Origin: Candidatus Latescibacterota bacterium | Lineage (GTDB): Bacteria; Latescibacterota; UBA2968; UBA8231 | Length of the DNA: 64,000 bases | Direction: 5' to 3' | Assembly: GCA_022826515.1 (NCBI GenBank) | Contig: JAJDUT010000057.1 | Location: forward strand, 62,001-126,000 | Part shown: positions 38,204 through 46,603 of the stretch, piece after piece | How the letters are laid out: each line of letters starts with the position of its first letter | Position numbering within the stretch: position 1 is the stretch's first letter | The notes under the pieces: generated by a model | What the model was told of the DNA's origin: nothing | What the model saw: the letters and a program-made list of their open reading frames with translations, nothing else | Databases searched by the model: none | Translations under genes and position numbers: made by a program

Positions 38204-38279
38204 AAAAGCCGTCTGAACCCATGGACGAGACCCTCAAGGCCAATTACTTGGCCCCGCGCCATCTGCGCCATCTGCGGAT
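38204..38279. repeat. Dispersed intergenic repeat, copy 3
   Basis: Contains AAAAGCCGTCTGAA (38204-38217), identical to 33312-33325. It also has CATCTGCGCCATCTGCGGAT (38260-38279), the near-identical partner of 26187-26206. It lies between the divergent DUF1703 and reductase genes. Confidence 0.6.
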
Positions 38280-38370
38280 TAATTTGCGCATTTCAAACCG
38301 AGACAATACCATAACCCCCCGGCAGATCGTCTGTCCGCGTTCAGTTTCCTCTTTCAATCCTATAAAGACC

Positions 38371-39345
38371 ATGTTCAAAGCACTCATCTTACATGAGCAC
38401 TCTACCCTTATCGAAGAACTCGACGAAAACCGCCTCCCCGCTGGCGACGTAGAAATCGCCGTTGCGTATTCCTCGCTCAACTACAAGGACGGGATGATCC
38501 TCAACGGCCTAGGCGGCTTGGTCAAAACCTATCCCCACGTCCCCGGCCTGGACCTCGCCGGCACCGTCGTTCACAGCCAGAGCGACCTGTTCCAACCCGG
38601 CGACCAAGTCATATCCACTGGCTGGCGCGTCGGCGAAACCCACTGGGGTGGGTACGCGCAAAAGGCGCGGCTCAAAGCCGACTGGCTCGTGCGCCTACCC
38701 ACCGATCTGACCCTGCGCAATGCCATGGGATTAGGTGCCGCTGGCCTGACCGCGGCCATCTCCTTAGAAGCCCTCGAAGCCCGCGGCCTCACGCCCAACA
38801 AAGGAGAAGTCCTCGTCACCGGTGCAGCCGGCGGCGTCGGCTCCTTATCTGTCCTACTACTCGCCGCGCTGGGCTACCAAGTCGCCGCATCCACTGGCCG
38901 CCCCGAACTCGAACCCTATCTAAAAGACCTCGGTGCCCAAACCATCATCCCGCGCCAAGACCTCGCCGAGCCATCCAACAAACCCTTGGAAAGTGCGCGC
39001 TGGGCCGCCTGTATCGACTCGGTCGGCGGCACCACTTTGGCCCGCGTCTTGGCCCAGATGAACTACGGAGCTTCCGTCGCCGCCGTGGGCTTAGCCGGTG
39101 GTGCCCAACTCACGACCACTGTAATCCCCTTCTTGCTGCGCAGCGTCAACATCCTCGGCATCGACTCCGTCTTCTACCCAGCCGAGCGCCGCGCTGCCGC
39201 TTGGACGCGCCTAGCCACCGCACTCCCTTTGGAAAAATTAGATCGCATCTGCACGGAGGTCGGCTTAGCCGACGTCCCCCGCCTCGGCAAGGACATCTTA
39301 GCAGGCAAAGTCCAAGGCCGCGTCATCGTCAATCCCAATCAGTAA
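38371..39345 (+). CDS. AcuI-like NADPH quinone/acrylyl-CoA reductase
   Basis: 324 residues from ATG 38371; upstream in-frame codons fall in repeat DNA. A zinc-free medium-chain dehydrogenase of the YhdH/AcuI group: SSLNYKDGMILNGLGGLVKTYPHVPGLDLAGTV, STGWRVGETHWGGYAQKAR, VLVTGAAGGVGSLSVLLLAALGYQV (NADPH loop) and a closing KDILAGKVQGRVIV. Relatives reduce acrylyl-CoA to propionyl-CoA, for example in DMSP or 3-hydroxypropionate breakdown. The exact substrate is inferred. Confidence 0.9.
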   Translation: MFKALILHEHSTLIEELDENRLPAGDVEIAVAYSSLNYKDGMILNGLGGLVKTYPHVPGLDLAGTVVHSQSDLFQPGDQVISTGWRVGETHWGGYAQKARLKADWLVRLPTDLTLRNAMGLGAAGLTAAISLEALEARGLTPNKGEVLVTGAAGGVGSLSVLLLAALGYQVAASTGRPELEPYLKDLGAQTIIPRQDLAEPSNKPLESARWAACIDSVGGTTLARVLAQMNYGASVAAVGLAGGAQLTTTVIPFLLRSVNILGIDSVFYPAERRAAAWTRLATALPLEKLDRICTEVGLADVPRLGKDILAGKVQGRVIVNPNQ

Positions 39346-39357
39346 GGAAAACACACT

Positions 39358-40338
39358 ATGCGCCGACTAACGCTTGTACTCCTCACCCTCGCCATCACCC
39401 AAGCTGGAGCCGACCCCAACATGCCCGGTACCGACCGCATCACCTACTTCGGCTACGAAGACTGCATCCTGCTCGAAAACGCCCACACCCGCGTCGTCCT
39501 CACCTCATCGGCCGGCCGCGTCCTCGAATACTCGCGCAAAGGCCCCAACGCCATCTACCTCGACCCCGCGCAAGAAGGCGCGACCTTTGAAGACGGCGAT
39601 CCTCGCTTCGGCCCCACCGGCGGCCGCCTCGACATCGGCCCCGAAATGATCATCCCCGCCCACCCCGACCTCTGGCTCGGACAGTGGGAAAGCCAAATCA
39701 CCGGCCCGCGCTCAGCGCGCCTGACCAGCAAAGAGGACGAGCCTACCGGCGTCCAACTCATCCGCGACTTCCAGCTCGCCGAGGACTCCACGCACTTGAG
39801 CGTCACCCAGACCATCAAAAACGTCTCTGACAGCGAAAAGCACTGGGGCCACTGGAGCCGCACCTTTGGCACCGGCGGCGGCATCGTGCTCATTCCCCTG
39901 ACGCCGAGCCGCTTCCCGGATTCCTATGTCATGTACGGCCCCGGCCCAGTCATCAACTACCGCCCCGAAGACCCCAATATCCGCATCCGCGACAACTTCC
40001 TCGAAGTCCTCTCCACGCCACTCAGACCTAAGCTCGGCATGGACTCACAAGCCGGGTGGTTTGCCTATCTCGACCGCAACGACCTACTGTGGGTCAAGCG
40101 CTATCCAGTGTACCCCGATCGGCCCTACGGCGAACTAGCCGGGCTGACCATCTCAATATGGTATTACGAGGATCTGATGTGCGAGTTGGAGCCGATCGGC
40201 CCGTACGAGGACATACCTCCCGGTGGCGAGGCGTCCTTCACCGAAGACTGGTGGCTCCTGCCCTACACCTATCCTCAAGATGGCAGCGACCTCGACCTCG
40301 AAGCTATCAGCGCCTTGGTGGAACGAGAGGCGCGCTGA
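39358..40338 (+). CDS. Secreted DUF4380-like protein
   Basis: 326 residues with a signal peptide (RRLTLVLLTLAITQAGA). The body resembles DUF4380/aldose-epimerase-fold proteins: YEDCILLENAHTRVVLTSSAGRVLEYSRKG, LTVTQTIKN-like SVTQTIKNVSD, HWGHWSRTF and a final FTEDWWLLPY. It probably binds or modifies carbohydrate outside the cytoplasm; no catalytic residues can be assigned. It is 12 bp after the reductase and is followed by a strong terminator. Confidence 0.7.
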   Translation: MRRLTLVLLTLAITQAGADPNMPGTDRITYFGYEDCILLENAHTRVVLTSSAGRVLEYSRKGPNAIYLDPAQEGATFEDGDPRFGPTGGRLDIGPEMIIPAHPDLWLGQWESQITGPRSARLTSKEDEPTGVQLIRDFQLAEDSTHLSVTQTIKNVSDSEKHWGHWSRTFGTGGGIVLIPLTPSRFPDSYVMYGPGPVINYRPEDPNIRIRDNFLEVLSTPLRPKLGMDSQAGWFAYLDRNDLLWVKRYPVYPDRPYGELAGLTISIWYYEDLMCELEPIGPYEDIPPGGEASFTEDWWLLPYTYPQDGSDLDLEAISALVEREAR

Positions 40339-40346
40339 AAATAAAA

Positions 40347-40379
40347 AACCGCCGCTAACTTATGGCGTTAGCGGCGGTT
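40347..40379. terminator. Bidirectional rho-independent terminator
   Basis: A perfect 13-bp stem: AACCGCCGCTAAC (40347-40359) and GTTAGCGGCGGTT (40367-40379), with a 7-base loop. On the minus strand it is followed by TTTTTTATTTT, and on the plus strand by GATTTTCT. It sits between convergent genes ending at 40338 and 40425 and should serve both. Confidence 0.9.
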
Positions 40380-40424
40380 GATTTTCTGCCTGAAGTTGGC
40401 CGTCTCATCGGCCCACGTTTTCCC

Positions 40425-42269
40425 TCACGGTAGCTTCGTCATCTTCTTAGCTTCTACGCGCCCATCCACCTCGACCCGATAGAGATACACGCCGGCAGCC
40501 ACATCCCTAGCCACCTCGTCGCGACCGTCCCACACAAACCGATGCGTACCTGCCGGTAGTGCCCCCTGCCACACCTGCCGCACCCGACGACCCAACACGT
40601 CGTACACCGTCAGCGACACTCCCGCCGCGTCCGTCGCCAAATCGAGGGGAATCACCACCGCCGGATTAAACGGATTGGGATAGCTGTCGCCCAGCCGATA
40701 CTGCGCTGGCACAGCACCCGCCGCCGTCAGCACCGCCGTCGGCTGCCCTCCTCCCGAATTCTTGAGCACATGCACGCCGCCCAAGGCCGGATCCAACACC
40801 ACCAAGTCCAAGTCGCCATCGTCATCGACATCGCCGGGTAACACCCCGGTCCCATCGCCAGCCAAGCGATGCGTCTCCTCTTCTTGGGTCGGATTCAAGC
40901 CTCCACCCCACTCGACAAACACTCCAAAGCCCGATGCCCGATTGCCGCCGACAAACACCCAATCATCCACCCCATCGGCGTTCAAATCGCGCACCACCAC
41001 CCACGTGCGCAGAAACAAATGCTCATCATACAGCACCTCCAGCACCTCTTCGGATAGCCTCCCTTCTGCGGACAGCCTTTTTACAACGAGTCCCATATTT
41101 CCTTCAAAAGAATTGCGTTGAAGCTCCACGGGTATCTCCTGCTGCCCATCGCCATCAAAATCCCCTCTCATAGAATCAAACCTGCTGTAGTACAAATCCC
41201 ATAGCGCCTCGTGGTCGTCCGAGCTTATGGTGAGGACCTCTTGCTGGAGATCCGCTCCGATAGACCAAACCTCTATCTCGCCGCCGTTCCACTTAAAAAT
41301 CGCAAGCTCGTCGCGGCCATCGCCATCCACATCGTGGGCGAGTACATTCAAAAATCCTCCCACGTCTTGGGTATATCCGATGCGCGCGCTTTCAAAGGAC
41401 CCGCTGCCATCATTGAGGGCCATGACCCAGCCATGGGCGGGCCTCCAGCCGGAAGGAGGATCACCCGCATAAGGGGCAAACCGAGTAGAAAAAAGATCTA
41501 AGTCGCCATCGCCATCTAAGTCGGTCAAGACGCCGCTCCCCAATCGATGCCCTAAACCCGGTGTAATCGGATAAAAGACCGGTGGAGCAAAAAGACCGGG
41601 ATCATCAAAGTGAAAATACTCTACATGCGGCCGGGCTAATTCGCCCTGCGAGCGCTCTTCAGGGCCGGTCAACTCGATCCAGTCGATCTCAAAATTCCCG
41701 ACCACCTCATCCACCGACCGAGGCTCCTCCACTTCGTTCTGATCCAATCTAAAATGCAGCCGAATATCCCGTAACAGCCCGTCCCACACGATCTCATCTT
41801 GGCCGGCGAGGGCAAACTCTACTTCCTGCCACTCGGTCGTGTAAGCTAAGTCTATGGAGGGGATCGAAAATCGGTTTTCTGGTGGCCCTTCAGGATCGCG
41901 TCCCGGTACCTCGAGGTTGTGCTCATTGGTCCAAGCAAGCCACACGCGCCCTACCGTAGGGCGATCGTGCCGGGTGCGGAACCGGACCCGCACTCGGTCG
42001 AACAGGTGCGAATCGTAGCCGATGAAATAAGAAATCAAGGCCACATTCGGCGCAGGATCCCTCTTCCCGACCACCGAGGGCGAGACATCGACCCTCCACA
42101 CGCCGTCTTCGACTTCCCCTGGGAACAGATAAAATTCGTTTGGCCCACCCCATTCAAGCGCTCTTTTAGCAGACCACCCTTGCGCTGTCCCGTCGTCGAA
42201 ATCCCACTTGACCGCCTCGGCGAGGCTGCTCCATAGCACTGCGCATGTAAAAACGACGATCTTCAACAT
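40425..42269 (-). CDS. Secreted FG-GAP/VCBS repeat protein with YPNPFN sorting domain
   Basis: 614 residues. Signal peptide (IVVFTCAVLWSSLAEA) then an N-terminal jelly-roll-like region (WDFDDGTAQGWSAKRALEWGG ... FEIDWIEL). Calcium-binding FG-GAP repeats follow (LTDLDGDGDLDLFSTRF, AHDVDGDGRDELAIFKW, RGDFDGDGQQEIPVE, RDLNADGVDDWVFVG, GDVDDDGDLDLVVLD). The end is a FlgD-like sorting domain with SYPNPFNP and GVYLYRVEV. Probably a surface or extracellular adhesion or carbohydrate-binding protein. The same C-terminal type occurs in the M6 protease. Confidence 0.86.
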   Translation of the reverse strand: MLKIVVFTCAVLWSSLAEAVKWDFDDGTAQGWSAKRALEWGGPNEFYLFPGEVEDGVWRVDVSPSVVGKRDPAPNVALISYFIGYDSHLFDRVRVRFRTRHDRPTVGRVWLAWTNEHNLEVPGRDPEGPPENRFSIPSIDLAYTTEWQEVEFALAGQDEIVWDGLLRDIRLHFRLDQNEVEEPRSVDEVVGNFEIDWIELTGPEERSQGELARPHVEYFHFDDPGLFAPPVFYPITPGLGHRLGSGVLTDLDGDGDLDLFSTRFAPYAGDPPSGWRPAHGWVMALNDGSGSFESARIGYTQDVGGFLNVLAHDVDGDGRDELAIFKWNGGEIEVWSIGADLQQEVLTISSDDHEALWDLYYSRFDSMRGDFDGDGQQEIPVELQRNSFEGNMGLVVKRLSAEGRLSEEVLEVLYDEHLFLRTWVVVRDLNADGVDDWVFVGGNRASGFGVFVEWGGGLNPTQEEETHRLAGDGTGVLPGDVDDDGDLDLVVLDPALGGVHVLKNSGGGQPTAVLTAAGAVPAQYRLGDSYPNPFNPAVVIPLDLATDAAGVSLTVYDVLGRRVRQVWQGALPAGTHRFVWDGRDEVARDVAAGVYLYRVEVDGRVEAKKMTKLP

Positions 42270-42446
42270 GACGGCACCTCCATAGGTAAAAGGGGAAGTG
42301 AAAGGAGCCTTTTATATCCATCTTCAACACGCACTTAAAAGATATCTTGGTCGGCCCACGCAACCCACTCCTAAGATACAACCGCCGACGCCCTAAATCT
42401 AAATCCTAGACTAGGGTTGCCTCAAGTTGAATTTCACTAGGCAAAT

Positions 42447-43391
42447 ATGCTTCTTTACCTACCCATGCCGTCTATTGCTTCTTCATCCTCGCCCCTCTTC
42501 CCTCGGTTCGCCGAGAACCGCATCGCCCTCGCCGACCAAGTCGAAATGGCGTATATCGACAATGGCAAGGGGGATCATCCCCCCTTAGTACTCCTACACG
42601 GCATCTTTGACAACAAGGCCACTTGGTTCCGCTTGACCGCCCGCCTGCCCGGCCACCGCATCCTCGCCCCCGACTTGATCGGCCACGGGCACAGCAGCAA
42701 GCCGACCTTTGCCTCCCGCCCAGCGCACGAGCGCTACTCGCCGGATATGCAGGTTAGCTACCTCGCAGCCTTTATCACCGCGTTGGACTTAGACGACGTG
42801 ATTCTCGTGGGCAACTCACTCGGTGGCGGCTTAGCCCTGCGCTTGTACCTCGACTTTCCCGCGCTCGCAGCTAAGGTGCGCGGGCTAGTGCTTATCGACG
42901 CAGCCGGCTACCCGCACAAACTTCCCGTCCACGTGCGCACCCTCGGCAGCCATTTAGGCAAGCTGCTGGCCCATGCCCCGCTCCACACCCTAGCGCGAAC
43001 CTGCGGCCTGTTGCGCTTGGCTACTTGGCGCACCTTCCGGCGCTGCTTCCACGACCGCAGCAAAATCCCCCCCGAACTCACCACCGTCGCCCACGCCGCG
43101 CTCGAAACACCCAACGCCGCGTACGCCTACCACTACTCAGCGCGGAACCTCGTACCACCCGACGTAGCAACGTTCCATCAGCGCTTTGGCGACATCACCT
43201 GCCCGACCTTGGTTTTGTGGGGGCAACAAGACCGCGTCTTACCCGTGCGCTCGGCCCAGCGCTTCGCCGCCGACCTGCCCTGCGCCGACCTACACATCTT
43301 CCCCAACTGCGGCCACGCGCCCCACCTCGAATACCCCGATGAGACGGCCGACTATATCGAGCGGTGGATAAAAGAGCGCGATATGGCCTAA
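42447..43391 (+). CDS. Alpha/beta hydrolase
   Basis: 314 residues (ATG 42465 is an equally good start). Complete catalytic set: oxyanion HGIFDNKATW, nucleophile VGNSLGGGLALRL, acid WGQQDRVLPV and base NCGHAPHLEYPDE. A cap domain lies between residues ~150 and 220. No signal peptide is clear, so it is probably cytoplasmic. Likely an esterase, haloalkane dehalogenase-like or C-C hydrolase; the substrate is not predictable. Confidence 0.9.
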   Translation: MLLYLPMPSIASSSSPLFPRFAENRIALADQVEMAYIDNGKGDHPPLVLLHGIFDNKATWFRLTARLPGHRILAPDLIGHGHSSKPTFASRPAHERYSPDMQVSYLAAFITALDLDDVILVGNSLGGGLALRLYLDFPALAAKVRGLVLIDAAGYPHKLPVHVRTLGSHLGKLLAHAPLHTLARTCGLLRLATWRTFRRCFHDRSKIPPELTTVAHAALETPNAAYAYHYSARNLVPPDVATFHQRFGDITCPTLVLWGQQDRVLPVRSAQRFAADLPCADLHIFPNCGHAPHLEYPDETADYIERWIKERDMA

Positions 43392-43496
43392 ATGTTTATC
43401 TTGAAATAAAATTTTGCCCCTCCCCGTAAATATGCCGGCAACTATTATCCAGTACCGGCGTCTAAGCAGCAGAAAACCTTTTACAAGGAGCGCAAA

Positions 43497-43706
43497 ATGC
43501 CACTTTATCGCCACGCAGACGCCTCGGGAGGACCAGACGACATCCTCGTCATTGAGGATCGGGGAATGCTCGGGCAGGACCAGCCTGATTTCGAGTTTAT
43601 CGACTCGCGGACCATCAAGGCCCATCCCCTCATCATTGAAGCCCTAATCGCCGACTCCGAGCGTTTGTGGACTCTTGAAGAAATACTCGCCGACCTAGAG
43701 CAGTGA
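43497..43706 (+). CDS. Small conserved-looking hypothetical protein (69 aa)
   Basis: An acidic 69-residue protein behind AAGGAG (43485-43494 region). It reads MPLYRHADASGGPDDILVIED and ends ALIADSERLWTLEEILADLEQ, with a C-terminal amphipathic helix. Well-formed ribosome site and GC-rich third positions support coding. No family is recognised. Confidence 0.55.
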   Translation: MPLYRHADASGGPDDILVIEDRGMLGQDQPDFEFIDSRTIKAHPLIIEALIADSERLWTLEEILADLEQ

Positions 43707-43801
43707 AGCAGTGCTCGGCACTAAGCAACGCAAAAACACCTGTTAGACACATCCCCCCGCCTTCGCTCCATCCATCCCCGTCAGCCAACGTCTGAGGCCC
43801 T

Positions 43802-44017
43802 ATGAGTTCACCTGAGTTGCGCTTTGAGTGCCCCAAATGCCGTCACACCGCCTACGAGACCGGCGAAATCCGCGCCTCCGGCGGTTTTTGGTCCAAGATA
43901 TTCGACGTGCAAAACCGCAAGCTGACAACCGTAACTTGTCAGCAGTGCCGCTACACTGAATTCTACGCCGCCGACAGCTCGCGTCTCGGCCACATCTTCG
44001 ACCTCTTCACCGGCTAG
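43802..44017 (+). CDS. Zinc-ribbon protein (DUF2082-like)
   Basis: 71 residues with two CxxC pairs: FECPKCRHTAYETGEIRASG and VTCQQCRYTEFYA, and between them SKIFDVQNRKLTTV. The closing GHIFDLFTG matches the DUF2082 nucleic-acid-binding zinc-ribbon family. Convergent with the sulfatase gene, whose stop is only 9 bp away. Confidence 0.8.
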   Translation: MSSPELRFECPKCRHTAYETGEIRASGGFWSKIFDVQNRKLTTVTCQQCRYTEFYAADSSRLGHIFDLFTG

Positions 44018-44026
44018 CGGCCGCGG

Positions 44027-45418
44027 TCAATTGTAATCCGGTCCGCCGACCGGCCCCAGCAATGCGCGATTTTCCTCGGGCGTCTCCACCGCGTCGAGAA
44101 AGTCTGCCAAGGCTTGCTGCATCCGCCGAGTTTCCCCTGGCTGTGCGTCAATCACATTCGTCTGCTGCTGAGAGTCAGTCTGCATGTCGTACAGCTCGGG
44201 TGCGCCGCCGTGCTCGCCATACGCCAAGTAGGTCCAACGCTCGTCGGTCACGGTCGGTCCGCCATTGCGGATAAAGGTCGAGCTGAAGGCGTACTGCCGC
44301 GGCCACGCTGCCGACCCGCTCAGCAGCGGCACCAGCGAGTGTCCGTGCATTGCTAGGTCGCTCTTTTCCACGCCAGTCAAAGCCATCAGCGTCGGCAGCA
44401 AATCCACCGATTGCGTCAATGCGCTCACCCGCTGTCCGCCCGCGATCTCAGGGGCGGCGATCAGCAGCGGGATGTGGCTGATCTCTTCGTATAGCGGCCA
44501 GACGCGGTCGTCCTCGGGGTGGATATTGGATTTGCCCGTGCGGTTGTGCTCGCCGACGAACATGCCGTGATCCGAGGTAAAGACCACCACGCTGTCGTCG
44601 AACAGCCCAAGCTCTTCAATTTTGTCCAACACGTAGCCAATCCACTTGTTGACCAAGTAAATCTCGGCCGCGTAGTGCGCTTGTAGATTGGCCAGTTCCT
44701 CTTTGGTATAAGCGGTCGCCGGGCCGTAGTTCGGGTGGATCATCGGCGGGCCGTCGTACCCCGACGAGTCATAGCGACCCACGAGATGTTCCGGCGGATC
44801 CCACGGCTCGTGCGCGTCAAAGAAATCCACCCACAGCAAGAACGGCTCGCCGCCGCGATTTTCCTCCAGCCAACGGCTCGCTGTCTGCGCCGTGCGCACG
44901 CAGAAGCGGTCTTCCTCCCACGCCCAGTCGCGGTTGGTCCAAGCGTGCAGAGTCGCCAAATTGCCAAAGCGCGACTGAGCCAGATGCGGATCGACGCGCG
45001 TCTTCGCCCCATCCACCTCCATGCGCGGCGGCAGGTTGCCCTTCAACAGCGGCTTGTCTCCCTCTTGCCCCCGAATCCAATACGCCCCGTCAAACCCCCG
45101 GTCAAAATGGTGGACGCCCTTCATCAGATGCGGCGTGTCGCAGATAAGCTGACTCTGGTAGCCAGCCGCGCCGAAAATCGTGCTCAGCACCGGGACACCT
45201 GCGTCGAGCGGCTTCCAGCTATGGAAGGGAAAGCTGTAGCGGCCAGTAAAGAGGTCGGTGCGATTGGGGATGGTCGGAAAGCTCGACAAATAGTGCCGGT
45301 CGAAACACACCGCCCGCTCGGCAAAGCGGTCGAGCGCGGCCGTGCCGATCCACGCATTGCCGTTGCACCCCAGATAGTCGTAGCGAAAGGTGTCGCTGAC
45401 CAAGACGATGATGTTCAT
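44027..45418 (-). CDS. Sulfatase/alkaline-phosphatase-fold hydrolase with Thr at the nucleophile position
   Basis: 463 residues of the sulfatase fold: NIIVLVSDTFRYDYLGCNG metal site, VVFTSDHGMFVGEHN second metal site, and an N-terminal SFPTIPNRTDLFTGR. The usual sulfatase motif is (C/S)xPxR, in which Cys or Ser becomes formylglycine. Here T49-I-P-N-R53 has Thr, which cannot be converted. Thr is the nucleophile in phosphodiesterases and phosphomutases of the same superfamily. Phosphoester or phosphonate hydrolysis is thus as likely as sulfate removal. No signal peptide. Confidence 0.87.
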   Translation of the reverse strand: MNIIVLVSDTFRYDYLGCNGNAWIGTAALDRFAERAVCFDRHYLSSFPTIPNRTDLFTGRYSFPFHSWKPLDAGVPVLSTIFGAAGYQSQLICDTPHLMKGVHHFDRGFDGAYWIRGQEGDKPLLKGNLPPRMEVDGAKTRVDPHLAQSRFGNLATLHAWTNRDWAWEEDRFCVRTAQTASRWLEENRGGEPFLLWVDFFDAHEPWDPPEHLVGRYDSSGYDGPPMIHPNYGPATAYTKEELANLQAHYAAEIYLVNKWIGYVLDKIEELGLFDDSVVVFTSDHGMFVGEHNRTGKSNIHPEDDRVWPLYEEISHIPLLIAAPEIAGGQRVSALTQSVDLLPTLMALTGVEKSDLAMHGHSLVPLLSGSAAWPRQYAFSSTFIRNGGPTVTDERWTYLAYGEHGGAPELYDMQTDSQQQTNVIDAQPGETRRMQQALADFLDAVETPEENRALLGPVGGPDYN

Positions 45419-45457
45419 AGAAAATCTGCTCCTTGTGTTTAAATCCGACGTGGCGCT

Positions 45458-46351
45458 TCACGAAGTCAGCGCGTGGCGCAACGCGCCCTCCAATTCGGGA
45501 TACGCAAACTCAAAACCCGCTTCCAACAACCGCGTCGGCCGCACTCGCTGGCTGGCCAACAATCCCTCCTCGGCCAACTCGCCCAAGACCAGCTTGGCGG
45601 CAAACGCCGGCAGCGGCAACAGCGTCGGCCGCCGCAACACGCGCCCCAATGTCCGCGTCAGTTCGGCGTTAGTCACCGACTGTGGCGCGGTCAGGTTCAC
45701 CGGCCCGTGCAAGGCGTCGTTTTCCACGGCATAAATCAGCGCCGCCACCGCGTCTTCCAAGCTAATCCAGCTAACGTACTGCCGCCCGTCGCCAATTTTG
45801 CCACCCATCCCCAAGCGGAAAGGCAACAGCATCTTGGCCAGCGCTCCACCCCGGCGACTCAAGACGATCCCCAAGCGAGCCTGCACGACGCGGATCCCAG
45901 CCTCGGCGGCTACGGCGCTCGCCCCTTCCCACACCCGACCCAATTCGGCCAAAAACCCCTCGCCGGTGTCGCTTTCTTCGTCTAACTCCTCGTCGTGCCG
46001 ATGGCCGTAAATGCCGACGGCCGATGCGCAGACCAGCACCCTCGGCGGCGCGGCCAACCCCGCCAAGCGCGCAGCGAGTAGCTGGGTCGTCTGCACTCGG
46101 CTCTGGCGCAACTGCTCCTTGACGGTGGCAGTCCAGCGCCCGGCAGCTATGCTCCGCCCCCCTAAATGCACGACCGCTTCTATCCTCTCCAGCGCCTCTT
46201 GTTCCAGTTCGCCGGCCTCTGGATCCCAGCGCAACTCCCCTTGCTCAGGCTGCCGCCGCACCAAGCGCACCACTTCGTGCCCCTCGCGCTCCAACCGGCT
46301 GCAGAGCGCCGTGCCGATCAAGCCGCTGCTACCTGCTACCAATATCTTCAC
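45458..46351 (-). CDS. TIGR01777-family NAD-dependent epimerase/dehydratase-like protein
   Basis: 297 residues. The N-terminal Rossmann motif is MKILVAGSSGLIGTALCSRL. VVHLGGRSIAAGRWT, VLVCASAVGIYGHR and GHDEELDEES-like acidic loops are followed by LGIVLSRRGGALAKMLLPFRLGMGGKIGDG, WISLEDAVAALIYAVE and the C-terminal LPAFAAKLVLGELAEEGLLASQRVRP helix. This is the YfcH/TIGR01777 family; the reaction is not known. Confidence 0.92.
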   Translation of the reverse strand: MKILVAGSSGLIGTALCSRLEREGHEVVRLVRRQPEQGELRWDPEAGELEQEALERIEAVVHLGGRSIAAGRWTATVKEQLRQSRVQTTQLLAARLAGLAAPPRVLVCASAVGIYGHRHDEELDEESDTGEGFLAELGRVWEGASAVAAEAGIRVVQARLGIVLSRRGGALAKMLLPFRLGMGGKIGDGRQYVSWISLEDAVAALIYAVENDALHGPVNLTAPQSVTNAELTRTLGRVLRRPTLLPLPAFAAKLVLGELAEEGLLASQRVRPTRLLEAGFEFAYPELEGALRHALTS

Positions 46352-46420
46352 TAGCCAATCCTCCTAGAAAAATCGAAGAATCCGTTGCTACTAAATGCTC
46401 GGCACAAGGCCGACAGTCCG

Positions 46421-46495
46421 TAGTGTCTCAGTTTGAAATTTCCAGTCTTCTGATAAAGGAGAACAACATCCGAAAAAATTCAAATTGAGACACTA
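46421..46495. mobile_element. MITE-like element with 17-bp terminal inverted repeats
   Basis: Left end TAGTGTCTCAGTTTGAA (46421-46437) and right end (reverse complement) TAGTGTCTCAATTTGAA (46479-46495) differ at one base. The 75-bp element has TA at both ends, as produced by Tc1/IS630-type transposition. The interior is AT-rich and non-coding. No transposase is in the window. Confidence 0.55.
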
Positions 46496-46603
46496 CCGCA
46501 CGCGGTGGCAAGGCGACAGTGCAATCGCTGGACGTATGGCAGATGGGGGCAATCTGGCCTATTGAATAGGGTCGTTTCGCGGTTTTAGTTACGGAATGCT
46601 GAA

